Assembly (NCBI GenBank): GCA_001630475.1
Contig: KV419403.1
Span: forward strand, 726,159-790,158
Reading direction: 5' to 3'
DNA length: 64,000 bases
Source of the DNA: Sistotremastrum niveocremeum HHB9708
Taxonomy: Eukaryota; Basidiomycota; Agaricomycetes; Sistotremastrales; Sistotremastraceae
The notes under the pieces were generated by a model. It saw only the letters and a list, made by a program, of their open reading frames with translations. It ran no database searches and was not told the origin of the DNA. Below are positions 11,953-23,732 of this stretch, piece after piece (position 1 is the stretch's first letter; the number at the start of each line of letters is the position of its first letter). Made by a program: the position numbers and the translations under genes.

Positions 11953-12704
11953 CTATCTCCGACCATCCCAAGCGCCATGTACATCAAAGGGAATATGATG
12001 ACCGTCCGGAAACTCTGCTCTGCCAATTTCCAACATAGACCGAGCATCAAGCACGAACAAACATGAAGACGAACGGATCGCATCAAGAGCTACCACCAAT
12101 AAAACACCGTCGTCTTCGGATTGAGTGCATCTATCCTTTTCTTCTTCAGAACGAGGCCTAAGTACAAGTACCGGCTCTCCAGGAACCAGGTGATCAGCCC
12201 TCCACACAAGATGTGGCGGTTTCTCAGAAGCCGGAATCGACTCGCGATCCGTCAATACAGACGTATCGATTTTAATGATCGAGTCTGTTAGCTTCGCGTT
12301 CTTTAATGTGTCGTTGTCCTGGGACGGATGCGATGGCTGAAGATGAGTGCCATATGCAAATCGATATGGCTTCCATTGGACGTGAGGAGCAACGGAAGGC
12401 AATTCTATCCGTGTGTCGAGATCTCCCACGAACACGGTTTCTGCTTCAAAAGTCATAACCAATTCCCCATCTCTGGGTGGCTCTCGCGGCACGCCTGCGA
12501 GTCGAAATCTGCGCCAACGTACTTCCTTGATGGGATTAAATCCGTTCTTTACATTGTCCATGAATAAATTTCCCAATAGGGAGTGATCTGGATAAGCTGA
12601 CACGTCGAGAATAATAGATCCATCCACAGGGTCTTCGTAGGAATTGATAGCATGGAAAGCGTAAAATGGGGGAGATGTGAATTTGGCGACCAATCCCCCC
12701 CAAC

Positions 12705-12798
12705 TACGGTTGCCCCTGAGTCCTTAGTAGAGAAATTCAAAATACAATTTTCGTTTTGGATTCTCACGACAGGTTACCCGACGAGTTTCGCCGACGCC
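12705..12798 (+). repeat. Left terminal inverted repeat of the transposon
   Basis: 94 bp, 86 of them identical to the reverse complement of 14562-14655. The outer 23 bases are identical. Confidence 0.92.
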
Positions 12799-12821
12799 AA
12801 TTTCTGGGAAACCGATCTAGA

Positions 12822-13384
12822 TTACCCGTATGTTCGGCCAGCTCGGAGAAGGTCAAGGCGTGCCGTCGGAGTTTGAACGCACGTCGCTGCAACCAATGCT
12901 ACGCGTCCTTGAGGCTGAGCGCTGAGGCTTGAGCTTCGCCTCAACATCAACTTGCTGGACAATCCTGATCGTTCGTCTCTTGATTTCAACATCTGATAAC
13001 TGTTCTCAAAACGACACCCAACATCGACCGCAAACTCATACCAGGTGCCCACCCCAACAAAAACCGTGAAGCAAATCATCAAGCCACCTCCACCAGCACT
13101 ATAAACTTGTCCGATCACAAATAGTTCTCGACGACAACATCAACAGCATGACATTGCCTCTATCTGGCATCTCAATTCAAAAGAAAAGCGATGAGGGGGA
13201 TGATGATAACGGTGAATCTCGAGGCGACGAATGTCAGCGAACCGCGGACAGTGCCAATCGGGACAAGAATCAGGAGGTGTAGAGAGGAGTTATCATAATG
13301 TTTCGAAGTGAGTGGGATCTTAAATCCTGATGCGCTAATCTTGACACGTCGACCGGTAACCAGAACTTTTGATGAAGCAAACAT
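12822..13384 (-). other. Possible small gene carried inside the transposon
   Basis: Two open minus-strand stretches lie close together. The upstream one (13172-13384) starts MFASSKVLVTGRRVKISASG and ends with a hydrophobic segment, FTVIIIPLIAFLL. The downstream one (12822-13118) has a hydrophobic start (GLMICFTVFVGVGTW) and a basic end. They could be exons of a membrane protein captured by the element or chance frames. I do not recognise either, and no splice junction is decisive. Confidence 0.25.
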
Positions 13385-14561
13385 TGGGACTGGTTGGACT
13401 GAACTTGACGCTGAAGTTGGAACACTTGGATCACCAGGGTATCTCGAGAAGTGTTAAAGATTGTTGAGGAATGCGGGATGAAGTCGTAGACGGTGAGTCG
13501 GCTACATTTGTTTTTGAGCTTGCGCTAAGCGATTTCGCCCTCTCTGAAGAATCCGCATGCAACTGCGATACTGCATACTCCACAACGAAATGATATGCGA
13601 AAGCCATCGACACGCGATCGGGACTGCTTTGCTCGCAGGGCAAGGTGTGTTGTTTCTTCTTTTCTTCTCCAATGCTAAGTGCCATCACAGGTATTCGTAT
13701 TACCTCATGCTATCGGCCCCTCATGTCAACGAGTACTTACACGTCGACATCGTCGACAATGAATAGCGTGGCGACTTATCAAGCATCTTTTCAAAGTTTT
13801 TTTAGTGAGTTTTGCGAACCTTGATGTCACGCTTACTGATGGGCCAGTAGCAACAAGCGCCTTGTTTCTTGCGGAGCTACTCACCGTTGCGTCACAGTCA
13901 CAGTCATCTCTCCAGTCAATGTTCCCGCTATTATCATTAAAGACATTGTTCCAACCTGTCCCTCCAACTCCCCATCCACATCAGCTTTGTAGTCATTGGG
14001 CGCATTATCGTCGTATCTACTATCTTCGCATCAGGTCAATTGAAGACGAAGCTAAGAGAACTTCGAAGCTACAAGAGAAGCAAGGCGACAGGAAATTAGC
14101 AACTGAAATTGGCCGAATGACAAGACTAGACTGGGAGCGATGAATATAATAATACGACTTTGGATTGCTGGATCTCAAGGCACTAGAACATATTAAGCAT
14201 CAAGCATCGAAGCAGAGCACGTTGGGGGGGACAGCAAACCGAGATGGTTAGCACATGAAATGTATTGAGGTCCACATAGTACTGTCCTTAAGTATCGTAC
14301 ATCCTCTGGATAGCAGACCTAGTGGATATTGGTGCGACGATGAGACATCGACGTTGTCTATGTACTGTATTTCTTAACTCCGTCATCTCCGCGTCCAATG
14401 ACTCATAAAGAACAAATCCTTCGAGGCGATCCAAAGCAAACAAGGAGGCAAACTGATGCGCACGAGAGCTGCACGCCCTAGTACATCCTCAGAACTTCAC
14501 TCGTCATACTCGACGGATCTGACTTGATCTGACTTTCAACAACTTGGCGAACCGAAAGGGT

Positions 14562-14655
14562 GGCGTCGGCAAAACTCATCGGGTAACCTGCCGTGAGAAA
14601 TCAAAACGAAAATTGTATTTCGAATTTTTCTTCTAAGGACTCAGGGGCAACCGTA
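14562..14655 (-). repeat. Right terminal inverted repeat of the transposon
   Basis: Partner of 12705-12798. The eight differences are scattered single-base changes, mostly transitions. Confidence 0.92.
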
Positions 14656-15859
14656 CCCAACGAGAAATGACATAGAAGATTGTCTTCCGACTCTCGTCCC
14701 ATGGTTTCAGAGCATCAAACATATTTCTGTGCCATAGGACGGCAAGACCATTCAAGGCCAGGTCGCATTGCCACACGGCAAGGACTACCATATTATTAGC
14801 AAGATACCGGGGCAAGCCGATATGACATACCGACGAAATGCTCAGTTAGAAACAAAGAGTGAATATGTGCGGGTGGAGCATCTGTGATAGATGCGAGGAT
14901 CTCGGCCTTGCCGGTGTTGTCGTATCTGAACACCCTGTATGTGACACCAACTCCGATGTCGAGATTATAATTGTACCAGTCGTTTCCATCGCTGACAATC
15001 GATTAGCCGCATGTAAAATAAATAAATAATAGAGAAGTGTACCGGCATGAATGACTCGCTGACAGAGGTCCTTTCAAATCAGGAAGAAGGTTGGCGTACG
15101 AAAAGAGCGCTTCGGGTTCCAAGGTCTCGGGATCGACGACCTGGGCGACATTGACATCTGTGAGCATGGTGACCCTGCTTTCAGTTCTCCCGTCCCAGCT
15201 GTGACCCAGTACCGGTGTTACACCAGCACTGAGTTCGCTGGGGTCACCCGACACGTTGTATGCTGGTTCAAAAAGAGTGAAAAAACTTCGCCAAACTGTA
15301 AGCGCCAAGTCAGATCTATCTCCGGAAGAAGGCAGAACACTGACTGCGTTCGCAAGGATCGGGCCGTTGAGCGAAAGTCACCCCTGGATATCTGCTCAAC
15401 TTCTTGATCTGTTCTTCGAGAGCATCGGCGCCGTCTCGGCTTCGATAGAACACAGCCCCATCCTTTATCTCGAATCGATGATGCCTCGCCAAGCCATCGA
15501 CTACATTTGATTTTGGATCAGAAGAAATCGGATCAACACCAAGAAACTGGGCTCACACATGTGTGTTATTGAGGTCTCCTTTCCCGTTTCCTGATCCCAG
15601 ACATCGTAGATCGCAGGACCCGTTCGATACAAGACACCACTGAGTTAAGGATCGAAAAAATATCATAGATCTTGTTCAAACTGGCTTACCACAGCCAAGA
15701 TGGGATTTTACCTGTCACTTCCAATTCCATTGGCTCTCTGTGTTCGTGGCTGTACGTGAAGCCCAAAGAAAAATCCCATTCGGATTTCAGAGTAATAGTT
15801 GCAGGCTGGACAAAATCGATCTCGGTATTGACATCCTTTAAAATGACAGGAGCCTGCAT

Positions 15860-17211
15860 GGGTAGAACAATGTGAGGAATATCGGCGGGTAGTCCTGGTA
15901 CTTATAGACGCGAGCCACGAACTTCCGATTAAGACGGTTATGAAGCATTGCGATAGAGTGATTCTGAAAAATTTCTATCTGCTAACATCCATAGAAGCAG
16001 TTTCACTGAGACACAGCCTCTACAATCAGGCGTCCGTCGGCCTGTCGCAGACTCAGATTTTGATATCAGGAAAGAATGGATGCCGGAACTTGCCCGAAGA
16101 AGTCGGAGGAGTCAGACGGAAAAATTCCGGGCTTCATATCGGAGTCTTCTTCAGGAACAGAGTTAGGGGTCGAAGATGACATTAGGCGTATGAATGAAAC
16201 CTTACTTTGAAGGCCAGGACTGTTGGCATCTGAGCCTCATCATCAAAACGATAAATGTGAGTACGGAAATGATCACGATGTCCACAAAGATACAGAAGGC
16301 GCTGGAATGTCCAACGGTCGAGCGATGCGCACATCTGATACGTTGACCAGCCAACCATGACCTGACTGCGGTCTAAGAGCTGGTCTAAGAGAAGTTGGTC
16401 CAAGTGCTAGTCGCAAGTGTCATGTGATTACCATAAGGCGTTTCTTGGGCGCTTCCTGAGCGGCTATTTGCCGGTCGGATATTGGCTGCGGACCTGCACT
16501 CATTTGCTTCCGCACCGAGCTCCCGGGCAGGAGCTCGAGATACTGGTGCGACGTCGGTACCTTATATCAATCGTATAGGATATGCAAGACAATATTCGAG
16601 GATTTCACTTTTTGAAGTGAGTGTGCTTGTACGAAACGGATTGGGGAATGTTTATGATAAGTACTACTAGTAGTACCCCTCTACAGAAGCACCAAAGTTG
16701 CCGGCAGGAAAATAGAAGCTGCAGTGCTCCGTTTTGAAGGGTTTACTTCATAGCATGAGGTGACTTTGTTTTGATAGTTCCGGTATACTGAATTCTCAGC
16801 AGTCTGGTCCCCGCGGAACAGTGAAGCGTGGAGATTATTGTGGAACGTAGGCCACCCCTTCCTGAGGAAATGGTATTAAATTATATTACATTTCAGTAAA
16901 AGCTGGTTGCTAAATTATTCGAAATTGTTCCTGGATCCCTGGTTCGGCATCTTTCGGGTAGAGAATCGACAGCCGAATATTTCTCATTCATTGCACGAAC
17001 ACTTTTGTTGCAGGATCAATCAATCAAGTTTCTCACGCCGTTTCGTCTGGATTTGCATCATCTTATCTGTTCAAATACTACTCGTGCTGTCAAGCAGTTC
17101 TCGATGGAAGTGTTTGTATCTGCTGTGATCTAGTATCATACTCTATGAATTGCCAATTACTTCCGCGGGCCTGGCCATTACGCACCTCTCAAATTGAAGG
17201 CCTGTGAGGAG
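15860..17211. other. Intergenic region between CCO2 and F-box A2
   Basis: About 1.35 kb. Short frames on both strands show no motif. A perfect palindrome, TACTACTAGTAGTA, lies near 16662-16675. The promoter of CCO2 should be here. Confidence 0.4.
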
Positions 17212-18911
17212 CTAAGATGTTTCTGGGCTCCATTGTCTCCGCAAATCGAGAAGGTCGCGAGCCCGCGAGAGTCCGGCAAGAAGCCGACTCGCACGGCCCC
17301 ATTCTTGAAGGCTCTTCGCGGATTCTTCATCTACTTGCCTCATCGCACCCGGAAAATTGAGGGCCATTGGACCAGAAACATAACGCAAATGAGGCGAATA
17401 GGGACTGATTGTGAGACTGGCATGAGCCGGAAAAATCGAGATCAGAAAATCGACAACTGAAATATGGTCGATTATTTTGCTATATTGCACATGCATAGCG
17501 CTGAAGTTGGGAGGGAACATGATTTCATTGAGGCGAAGTAAGGGTGGAGAGATCGAAGTGTCCATGAAGATTCCGATGGAAATGAGCTTTTTGCAGTTCT
17601 GTGCAAAAGGAATGAGACACTCTAGTGTCGGGCTGATGGGCTTTGGCCTTCCCCGAGCTCGCACGCACAATTCAAAATGTTGGAGCTCGGGAAAACTGGC
17701 CGAAATCTGCTGGAGGTCTTGATTGGAAAGATTCGGCGGTTCCGAGTGATCTATGACCAAGACTTGGAGGGACTTCAAAGCCAGTAACGGTGTGACCATC
17801 TCCATAGATAGAGCTGCTGCTGATGCCTCGGGATGATTAATATGGTGCATTATGCTCAAATGTTTTAAATTCGAGCAAGAAGTTGCGACCACCGAGAGAT
17901 TGTCACGCAAGGCGGTCATGTCATCATCAACTGCGACGTGCAAGAAAGTCAATTGGTATCCCTCAACGTGACGGCCGAACAACGTTGTCAATCCGCTACT
18001 CGGGATTGAAACGTCGCGGAGCTCAGAAAAGGACTCCGCTGAGCGATCTTCCTTGTCGTCTGAGCACATCTTACTGGCATCGGGACCATAAATAAAGAAC
18101 CACAGTCTCTTGAGACGCCGGTTTGTCTGAGACAATTGCTGCAGGAGTGGTGAATTGAACATGGGCGCACACAATTCCAGAGAGCGTAGAGAAGGCAAGC
18201 TCCTGACGGCCTCTACAAGACCAGACAGGGCCAAGCTATCATTGACCTCGGCATCCGTCGTCCAAAATTGCAGAGACTCAAGCTCTGGTGATCGACGGCT
18301 GAGCTGCTCCAGAAGAATGCGAGAGTCTATGGGGGCCTCAGCTAGTGTCAACTCGACCTCTTTCAATTTTGAGTTGAAGAGGGTGATGACAAATGACATT
18401 GTGGAGGGGTCAACCTCTTCCCAGCAAAGATTGGTGAGACATGGCAAGAACGCTACCCCCGGAGGCATTGTTGTGAAAAGGTCGAGCATTGACTCTTGTG
18501 ACAAGACGAATGATTCTATTGTCTTGACAAGGGATCGTACCCTAAAACTGTAGTGACGAAAGCGGTCCCAATCGGCCACCCTAAGCGCCTTCGTGAATTT
18601 CTGAAGCCGAAAATAAACATGAATCATTATTCAAGCAGGGGGGATAGGGATATTACCCATTCAACGCTGTTAGGCTGTCCTGTTCGTGGAACAGCAGCCA
18701 GAGGAGAGAGTAGGGCCAACAAGTTTTCCAAGGGCGGATTGTCTCTATAAATGGCGTCGAGTGCATGCTCCGACGAGTATTTGTTGAGGCCCGCACAGCG
18801 GGCTTGATCCGCCCTTCTCATATGCCGAAAGGTCATAACCAATAGCTCCGGGGTATTCCAGAAGAGCTTAGCGCTTTCGGAAGGTGGAGAAACAACTGTT
18901 TCGGTGTCCAT
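17212..18911 (-). CDS. F-box-like protein, family A, copy 2
   Basis: Two exons, about 545 residues from the Met at 18911 (MDTETVVSPPSESAKLFWNT); an upstream in-frame Met at 18974 would add 21 residues. The F-box-like start continues PELLVMTFRHMRRADQARCA and YSSEHALDAIYRDN. After the short intron near 18625-18680, the second exon has VADWDRFRHYSFRVRSL, LSQESMLDLFTTMPPG, LQHFELCVRARGRPKPISPT, and FAQNCKKLISIGIFMDTS. It ends LDLRRQWSPETS. This is the partner of CCO2 in the same order and orientation as copy 1 with CCO1. No break is seen. Confidence 0.82.
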
Positions 18912-18974
18912 GCTTGCGGTTGACTCGAGTTGAGTTACGTTGCTGAGCCGTTTCACGGTTCTTGGGGCTATCAC

Positions 18975-20126
18975 TTCAATGGGATAATAGATAGCTTAGC
19001 ACGTGCTCAGTGCGTGCGTGAGCTGTGAGCGAGTTTGAGACCTTCAGTGAAGCCAGCGTATAGATCACGTCTGGCCTTGCTTTTGGCGCGGCAGTGAGGA
19101 TGAAACTTTGAGACTCCGAAACCGAAAGCCCCCGTCCGGGAATTCGGCAACGGCAGAAGTCCGACTCTCCGTGTGCACTGCCAGTGCGACCGGAGCCCAA
19201 TCTCGCTTTTCGTGCCTCCACCTAGAGTCTTTCACGAGCTTCACGCATTCGTCAGCGCTTCATCTTTAATGACAGCTCCAAGGATTATTCAGAAATATTT
19301 TCCCCCTCGCGAGCCACCAACAGAATTAGAGAAACGTTGATGCACAATCGACCATGGATTTTGGACACGATCATGGGTTCAACTTGAATTAGGATATTTC
19401 TTCGACAACTCGCAACCTTTATTTGGAATTGCGTACAATACGCAGGAAATCTGTTGGTTGGATCTTAACACGAAATATGCCCTGACACTGAACCCCGAAT
19501 GAGTCTCCAGGGATATCTGTATCCGGCTGACCACTGTAAGGAGAAATAAGACTCTCAGATTCTTGTTCGGCGTCTTCGAGGCTCCTTCCCGGCATCCGAA
19601 ACTTCTCGGGCTGTACCTGAAATATTAATCGTCTGAGCGAATTTAATTTGTTTGAATATTTTTGACAGTCTCACGCCACCGGATTGAACATGTGTACTCA
19701 TATCAACCTTCATGATAGCACTGATGTGTGTTCAGACTCCAGATTCCGCATTCGAAAGACCTTCTCAGGCTTGCCACTATATTTCATCAATCCATCAAAC
19801 ATCCCATACGTCTTCTCAAGTATTTAGAGACTCATTGCGATCGAAGGCCATTATCGGTGATTCTTCACCACCTCCAAGCTCACAAGGACGTAGTACCATG
19901 CGGTAATGGTGAGAACTGCGTTCTGCACGCAGTTTTCGACATGGTTCAGCTGGTGTGCCGGACAAGTCAATGTGGGTCTGAAACGGAGAGGGAGAGCCAT
20001 AACCCCGTATACATCAGCGTTCGTTGATGAACGAGTGAACGAGCGGGGCTGGAGATGTATAAAAGTCGCTGTGACCTCAGCTGAGAGGTCGCATTATTAG
20101 GATTCACTCCATTCTCGAAGTCAACG
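18975..20126. promoter_or_regulatory. Intergenic region with TATA box of the secreted-peptide gene
   Basis: No gene is supported in most of this stretch. A consensus TATA box, TATAAAAG, lies at 20058-20065, 62 bp before the start codon of the peptide gene, followed by a short leader. Confidence 0.55.
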
Positions 20127-20448
20127 ATGCAATTCAAGCTCTCCATCGCCGTCGCCCTCATCGCTTCCGCCTTCTTCGTCACCGCTGCGCCTAGCCGTGA
20201 GTATTCGATTGATCTTACAATGATGTCTTTTTTCTGATGCCTGCCCCAGCGGCTCCGACGTACGACATATCCTCAGCAAATTTCGCCGGATTTACTGACC
20301 ATTTTAATGTAGGGAGGCCCCCAGCGCTGACGAGCCTTTAATGTTCGCTCCTCCATGCTTCGCCACAACATTCCCCAACGATTGGTAAGTGGTCCCTCTG
20401 GATAAGCTCAATGTATCGTACGCTGATCCAATCACATGCAGCTTCTAG
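20127..20448 (+). CDS. Small secreted peptide with a two-cysteine C terminus
   Basis: Four exons give 52 residues: 20127-20196, a 10-nt microexon 20251-20260, 20313-20384 and 20442-20448. All introns start GT and end AG and phases agree. Residues 1-21 are a clear signal peptide (MQFKLSIAVALIASAFFVTA, then A). The mature part is short and acidic, beginning PSPAPTEAPSADEPLMF and ending APPCFATTFPNDCF. The two Cys near the end could form a small loop. No Kex2 dibasic site is present. The design matches small secreted proteins of basidiomycetes, but I cannot name a family. It has its own TATA box. Skipping the microexon would leave a different, shorter frame ending soon after the third acceptor. 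Confidence 0.68.
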
Positions 20449-20696
20449 AGATTTCCGTTTCGTAATCAAACCTCCATACTTTATTGATGGTAGCACTCTG
20501 AGACGAATTGACACAAAACGGCGATAGAAAACTAGTACACTATTGAGAACTTGTCAAGACATAGAAAACACAGAGAATTTATGACATTATGCGATAAGAC
20601 CCATCTTTGGTACAGTACATTACATCATCTTGATCAGGAAGGACGATCACATGAAAGGAGAAATAATAATAACAATAAAGATCGGTTTATGCCTTG

Positions 20697-22353
20697 TCAA
20701 AGAATCTCATCCATTTGTTCGTTCGCGATCCACCCACCCTCTTCAGCCTCATATACCTCAACCGATCCCCTGATCTTATCAAAGATCTCCCGCAAACCTT
20801 GGAGATCATGCACAGGAACGTTAGGTTCTTGCAGTTGTTCTCCAACCGTGATCTTCAATTCTTTGACACGACACTCCCGGGCCTCTCTTTCCTGCAACAC
20901 CTCAGCTAAGTCCGAAGGCTCAAAAGCCGACTTTCGCAAGTCAATCTTGATCAGCGCAGGACAGATAGGGCTGGCTGGCTCGGAGTTCCTAGGATCTAAG
21001 ACTACCAGGAGCGGAGCGACATGGACGACGCGGACTGCTAGCTCTTCGAGTTGTTCAAGGGGTGTGAAGAACTTGAAGAGAAGGGTAGGATAGGGAAGTC
21101 TGGTGATTGAAAGATTCAATTTCGTCAAGTGAACGCAGGAATATGCGTCGCTCGCTAAGTCGTAGAAGATATGGTCCATCTCGTCCCATCGATGTTCTCC
21201 TGCATCCCATTCGTTGAACTCGATACGATAATCAATCGCATTGCCATTGGTGTCGGCACTGGGAGTAGTGAAGTGAACAACGAAAGGCGATTCTGGATTG
21301 GTGGAGAAGCGATTCCATGGATCGCCAAAGATCGAAAGGGCCGTGGAGAAGCGGAAATGGTCGATGCAGGATCGGGGGAGTGATTCGAGGACGGTGCTAT
21401 ATTCTTCTCTTTTAATGGAAAGAGAAATGTGGGATATAGCGGGATAGGAAATGCGTGGAAGCACTTGATTGAGGTATTCGGACTGTATCCAACCGATTCT
21501 CAATCTCTTTAGAGAGTTAAGTGGGACGGGAGGAACGTTGGGGGGGAATGTGAAACCTGCAGGTAAAGGAATGGAATCGTCGTCGATTCTCTCCTCGATC
21601 TCGAGAGTGTGCAATAGAGGAGTTGTCGATAGAAAATCAAGAACGTGGATTCCGACGCCCGCGGGGCCTATGTTCACATATCTTAAACTCTCAGGTATGA
21701 ACATGAACATATCGGGGGTGAACAAGATGTTGCGGGATCGGAAGTGAGAAAATAGGGCCAGACTACCTGTTTTATAGTCGTTCAGAGATTGGACTGTGCT
21801 GAGACATGTAGAGTACGAACCTTGCCAATCGATAGTCTTTGACTGCGTAATATTCATCAAGACTTCTCCATAGCCGATGCGTACGTCCCATTCGACGTTC
21901 AACTTCCTCATCCGACCGAGTGCAAGAACCTTGTGACCTGCATCCAGAGGAACATCGTTGAATCCGGCGGCGAGGAAATCTTGAACGAAATCCTGATTGA
22001 GGGCAAGGACGAGAGTAGCACTCTGACTTCGTTCAAGGAACATACGGATGGCTTCGCGGGGCCAGCAGAGATGGATTGAGGACCAGATATCTGGGGAAGC
22101 GATGGCTATTTCTGTCCAACGACGGCAGCTGCGCAAGTGGAAAGAGATCAGTCTGAATTCTTTTCTTTTCATTGAAAGAGAGGAATGCGTACATAGATAG
22201 GATGAGAGTCCATTTGGATGCGTAATGTCCCGGTTCGATGAGGTCTTGCATCGAGGCGAACTCGGTGTGAACGACGTTCTCGAGTATTTCGGCGATTATT
22301 TCATTGGGAAAGTGTGAGGTCGTATCTGGGTTATCCGGGACGTCCATTGTCAC
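20697..22353 (-). CDS. F-box-like protein, family B, copy 1
   Basis: Two exons, about 530 residues. Exon 1 (to about 22190) begins MTMDVPDNPDTTSHFPNEII and has FPNEIIAEILENVVHTEF, a standard F-box start; the third residue is also Met. The second exon joins with ICRRWTEIAIASPDIWSSIH, the second half of the F-box-like domain ('CrrWr.iA.stP.LW..i'). The rest is leucine-rich: FLERSQSATLVLALNQDF, YVNIGPAGVGIHVLDFLSTT, LPRSCIDHFRFSTALSIFGD. It ends with an acidic segment (VEVYEAEEGGWIANEQMDEI). Copy 2 at 26.6-28.4 kb shares the same order of blocks. The role in an SCF ligase is inferred. Confidence 0.82.
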
Positions 22354-23107
22354 CGTGGAAATTCAGTGTGAAGGTCGTGTGGGTTTCGACCGTGAAGCTT
22401 TCGTGTTGCGTTGGTTGAACAGACGGTGGTTCTAAGTCAAGAGGATGGGATAAATAAAGTTGAGGGAGTTGGAAACATAGAAGCGAGTACTCGGACAAAG
22501 GGAGAGTCTCCTTGTCTCCACCAGTCCCATTGTGAAAGTGAGACACGGCAGCTGGTGCAGTCTCGGACCATCCAGCGGGTGTCGAAAAATAACAAGGACA
22601 CGGACGTATCGGGTTTTTCTTGGGCGCCAAGGTTTGGTTTGTAAGCAAAGGTTTCGTTGATCACATACTATAGTGTCTCTGATATATGCATCCATGTACG
22701 ACGATCAACGGTTTATCGTCCAACGCTTTCTCTAACCGTTCGAAAGGCAGAAGAGACCTCCGATGAATTGGCTGACACTGACAGCTCACACTAGTACCCT
22801 GCCGGGCCTACCCCGGGGAGTCATGGCTCTCGCTCTGAGTAGGCGTGTTTCTAGCTTTCTGAGTTCGTCATACTTCTTCATGCGGATTTGTAACCCCTAT
22901 ATAGACTTGATATTCAACGAAGCGAATCGGTTTCACCAAAATATATAGTTGACATCTTTGGAACTAAAAACAATTTTTTAATCTTAATTTTCAATTTAAC
23001 GGGACTCCTTATCACTTTCATGAGACTATTATCAGACTTTGAAAACTACAAAGAATTATCCGACCATTTCCACACAGGCCAAATTATTCAAGATAGCGTG
23101 ACCTCTC
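22354..23107. other. Intergenic region upstream of F-box B1
   Basis: No supported gene. An AT-rich stretch lies near 22960-23000. Overlapping short frames at 22.4-22.7 kb sit in the likely promoter. Confidence 0.4.
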
Positions 23108-23732
23108 TTACACGATGATCTTTGTCTTGGATGAGCTGCTGCTGCCCGAAATGATCTTCCTCCTCTTGGAAATCTCCTCATCCTGCTCCTGATAGTCTTC
23201 ACGATGGGATTCGTGAATGATTTTACCCCCCTCCTCATCGCTACTATCGTCCTGTCCAGGCGGCGTCAGATAAAAAGCGATTGATCGACATGTCCCCTAC
23301 CGTCCCATCAGATGCTGATGAAGCAGAACCACTCTTTACTGGGTCTGGCAGGAGGTCCGGGCCTCCCGCCGTAGTGACTATCGGGAAGGGAATCAAAGTT
23401 CCGCAGCCGGTAGTGTTGGAGATATGCTTCTTGGTAGCGGCAATGATAACGACGGTGTGAGTGATGGAGACAATGAGCTTGTCGCAATCCAAGACCGCTG
23501 TACAGTCGCTAGCTTGGTCGGAGACGATTGTAACATTGTTGCCGGAAAGTATATCGCGACTGAGAGCTGTGCCGATAGTTCCTTGGAACTCGCAACTCCT
23601 TGGAAAGAGTGGTTGAATGGATTTTACAACTAGGTTGATTCCATCAATCACGAGAGTGGAGGTCTTGTCAGCCGGAGAGGGCTGGACTATGGTCTTCGGG
23701 ACAGAAGTGCGAGCAATAGCGCTGGGATCCAT
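23108..23732 (-). CDS. Unknown protein with an acidic/basic C-terminal tail
   Basis: Two exons. Exon 1 begins MDPSAIARTSVPKTIVQPSP and contains LVIDGINLVVKSIQPLF, a region with several Cys (SCEFQ, SDCTAVLDCDKLIVSI, TTGCGTLIPF) and ends SGSASSASDGT. A 51-nt intron (GTAGGG to ACAG, about 23242-23292) keeps phase 0 and leads into DDSSDEEGGKIIHESHRED and SKRRKIISGSSSSSKTKIIV before TAA. The mixed-charge Ser-rich tail with KRRK could be a nuclear signal, but that is a guess. No signal peptide or known domain is seen. Without the intron the protein would end at 23244. Confidence 0.55.

Larger units (their letters stand above)
12705..14655. mobile_element. 1951-bp DNA transposon with 94-bp terminal inverted repeats
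   Basis: The left end (12705-12798) and the reverse complement of the right end (14562-14655) match at 86 of 94 positions, about 91%, without gaps. Both start TACGGTTGCCCCTGAGTCCT. The flanks carry a direct repeat CCCAAC (12699-12704 and 14656-14661), read as a target-site duplication. The host gene it interrupts becomes continuous when the element and one CCCAAC are removed. No transposase motif is visible, so it is probably non-autonomous. A 6-bp duplication does not fit the common fungal hAT (8 bp), Tc1/mariner (TA) or MULE (8-11 bp) classes; I leave the superfamily open. Confidence 0.9.
11953..15859 (-). pseudogene. Carotenoid oxygenase CCO2, split by a DNA transposon
   Basis: The N-terminal two thirds lie at 14662-15859 and the C-terminal third at 11953-12698. 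The first part has LGFTYSHEHREPMELEVTG, LYRTGPAIYDVWDQETG, GLARHHRFEIKDGAVFY, DPETLEPEALFSYANLL, GPLSASH, PPAHIHSLFLTEHFV and ends at FYVISRW. The second part starts GGLVAKFTSPPFYAFHAINS and runs through LVPGEPVLVLRPRSEEE to HIPFDVHGAWDGRR and a stop. All four predicted iron-ligand His residues exist. With the transposon and one copy of the 6-bp duplication removed, the reading frame runs straight across the site (ISRWGGLVAKF against ISRTGGIVAKY in CCO1). I see no other break, so the insertion appears to be the only lesion. The start at 15859 (MQAPVILKDVNTEIDF) is probable; an upstream exon is possible. Confidence 0.85.

Noticed and set aside
16662-16675. Palindrome TACTACTAGTAGTA as a regulatory site or element end
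   Set aside because: Isolated short palindrome with no matching copy or duplication nearby.
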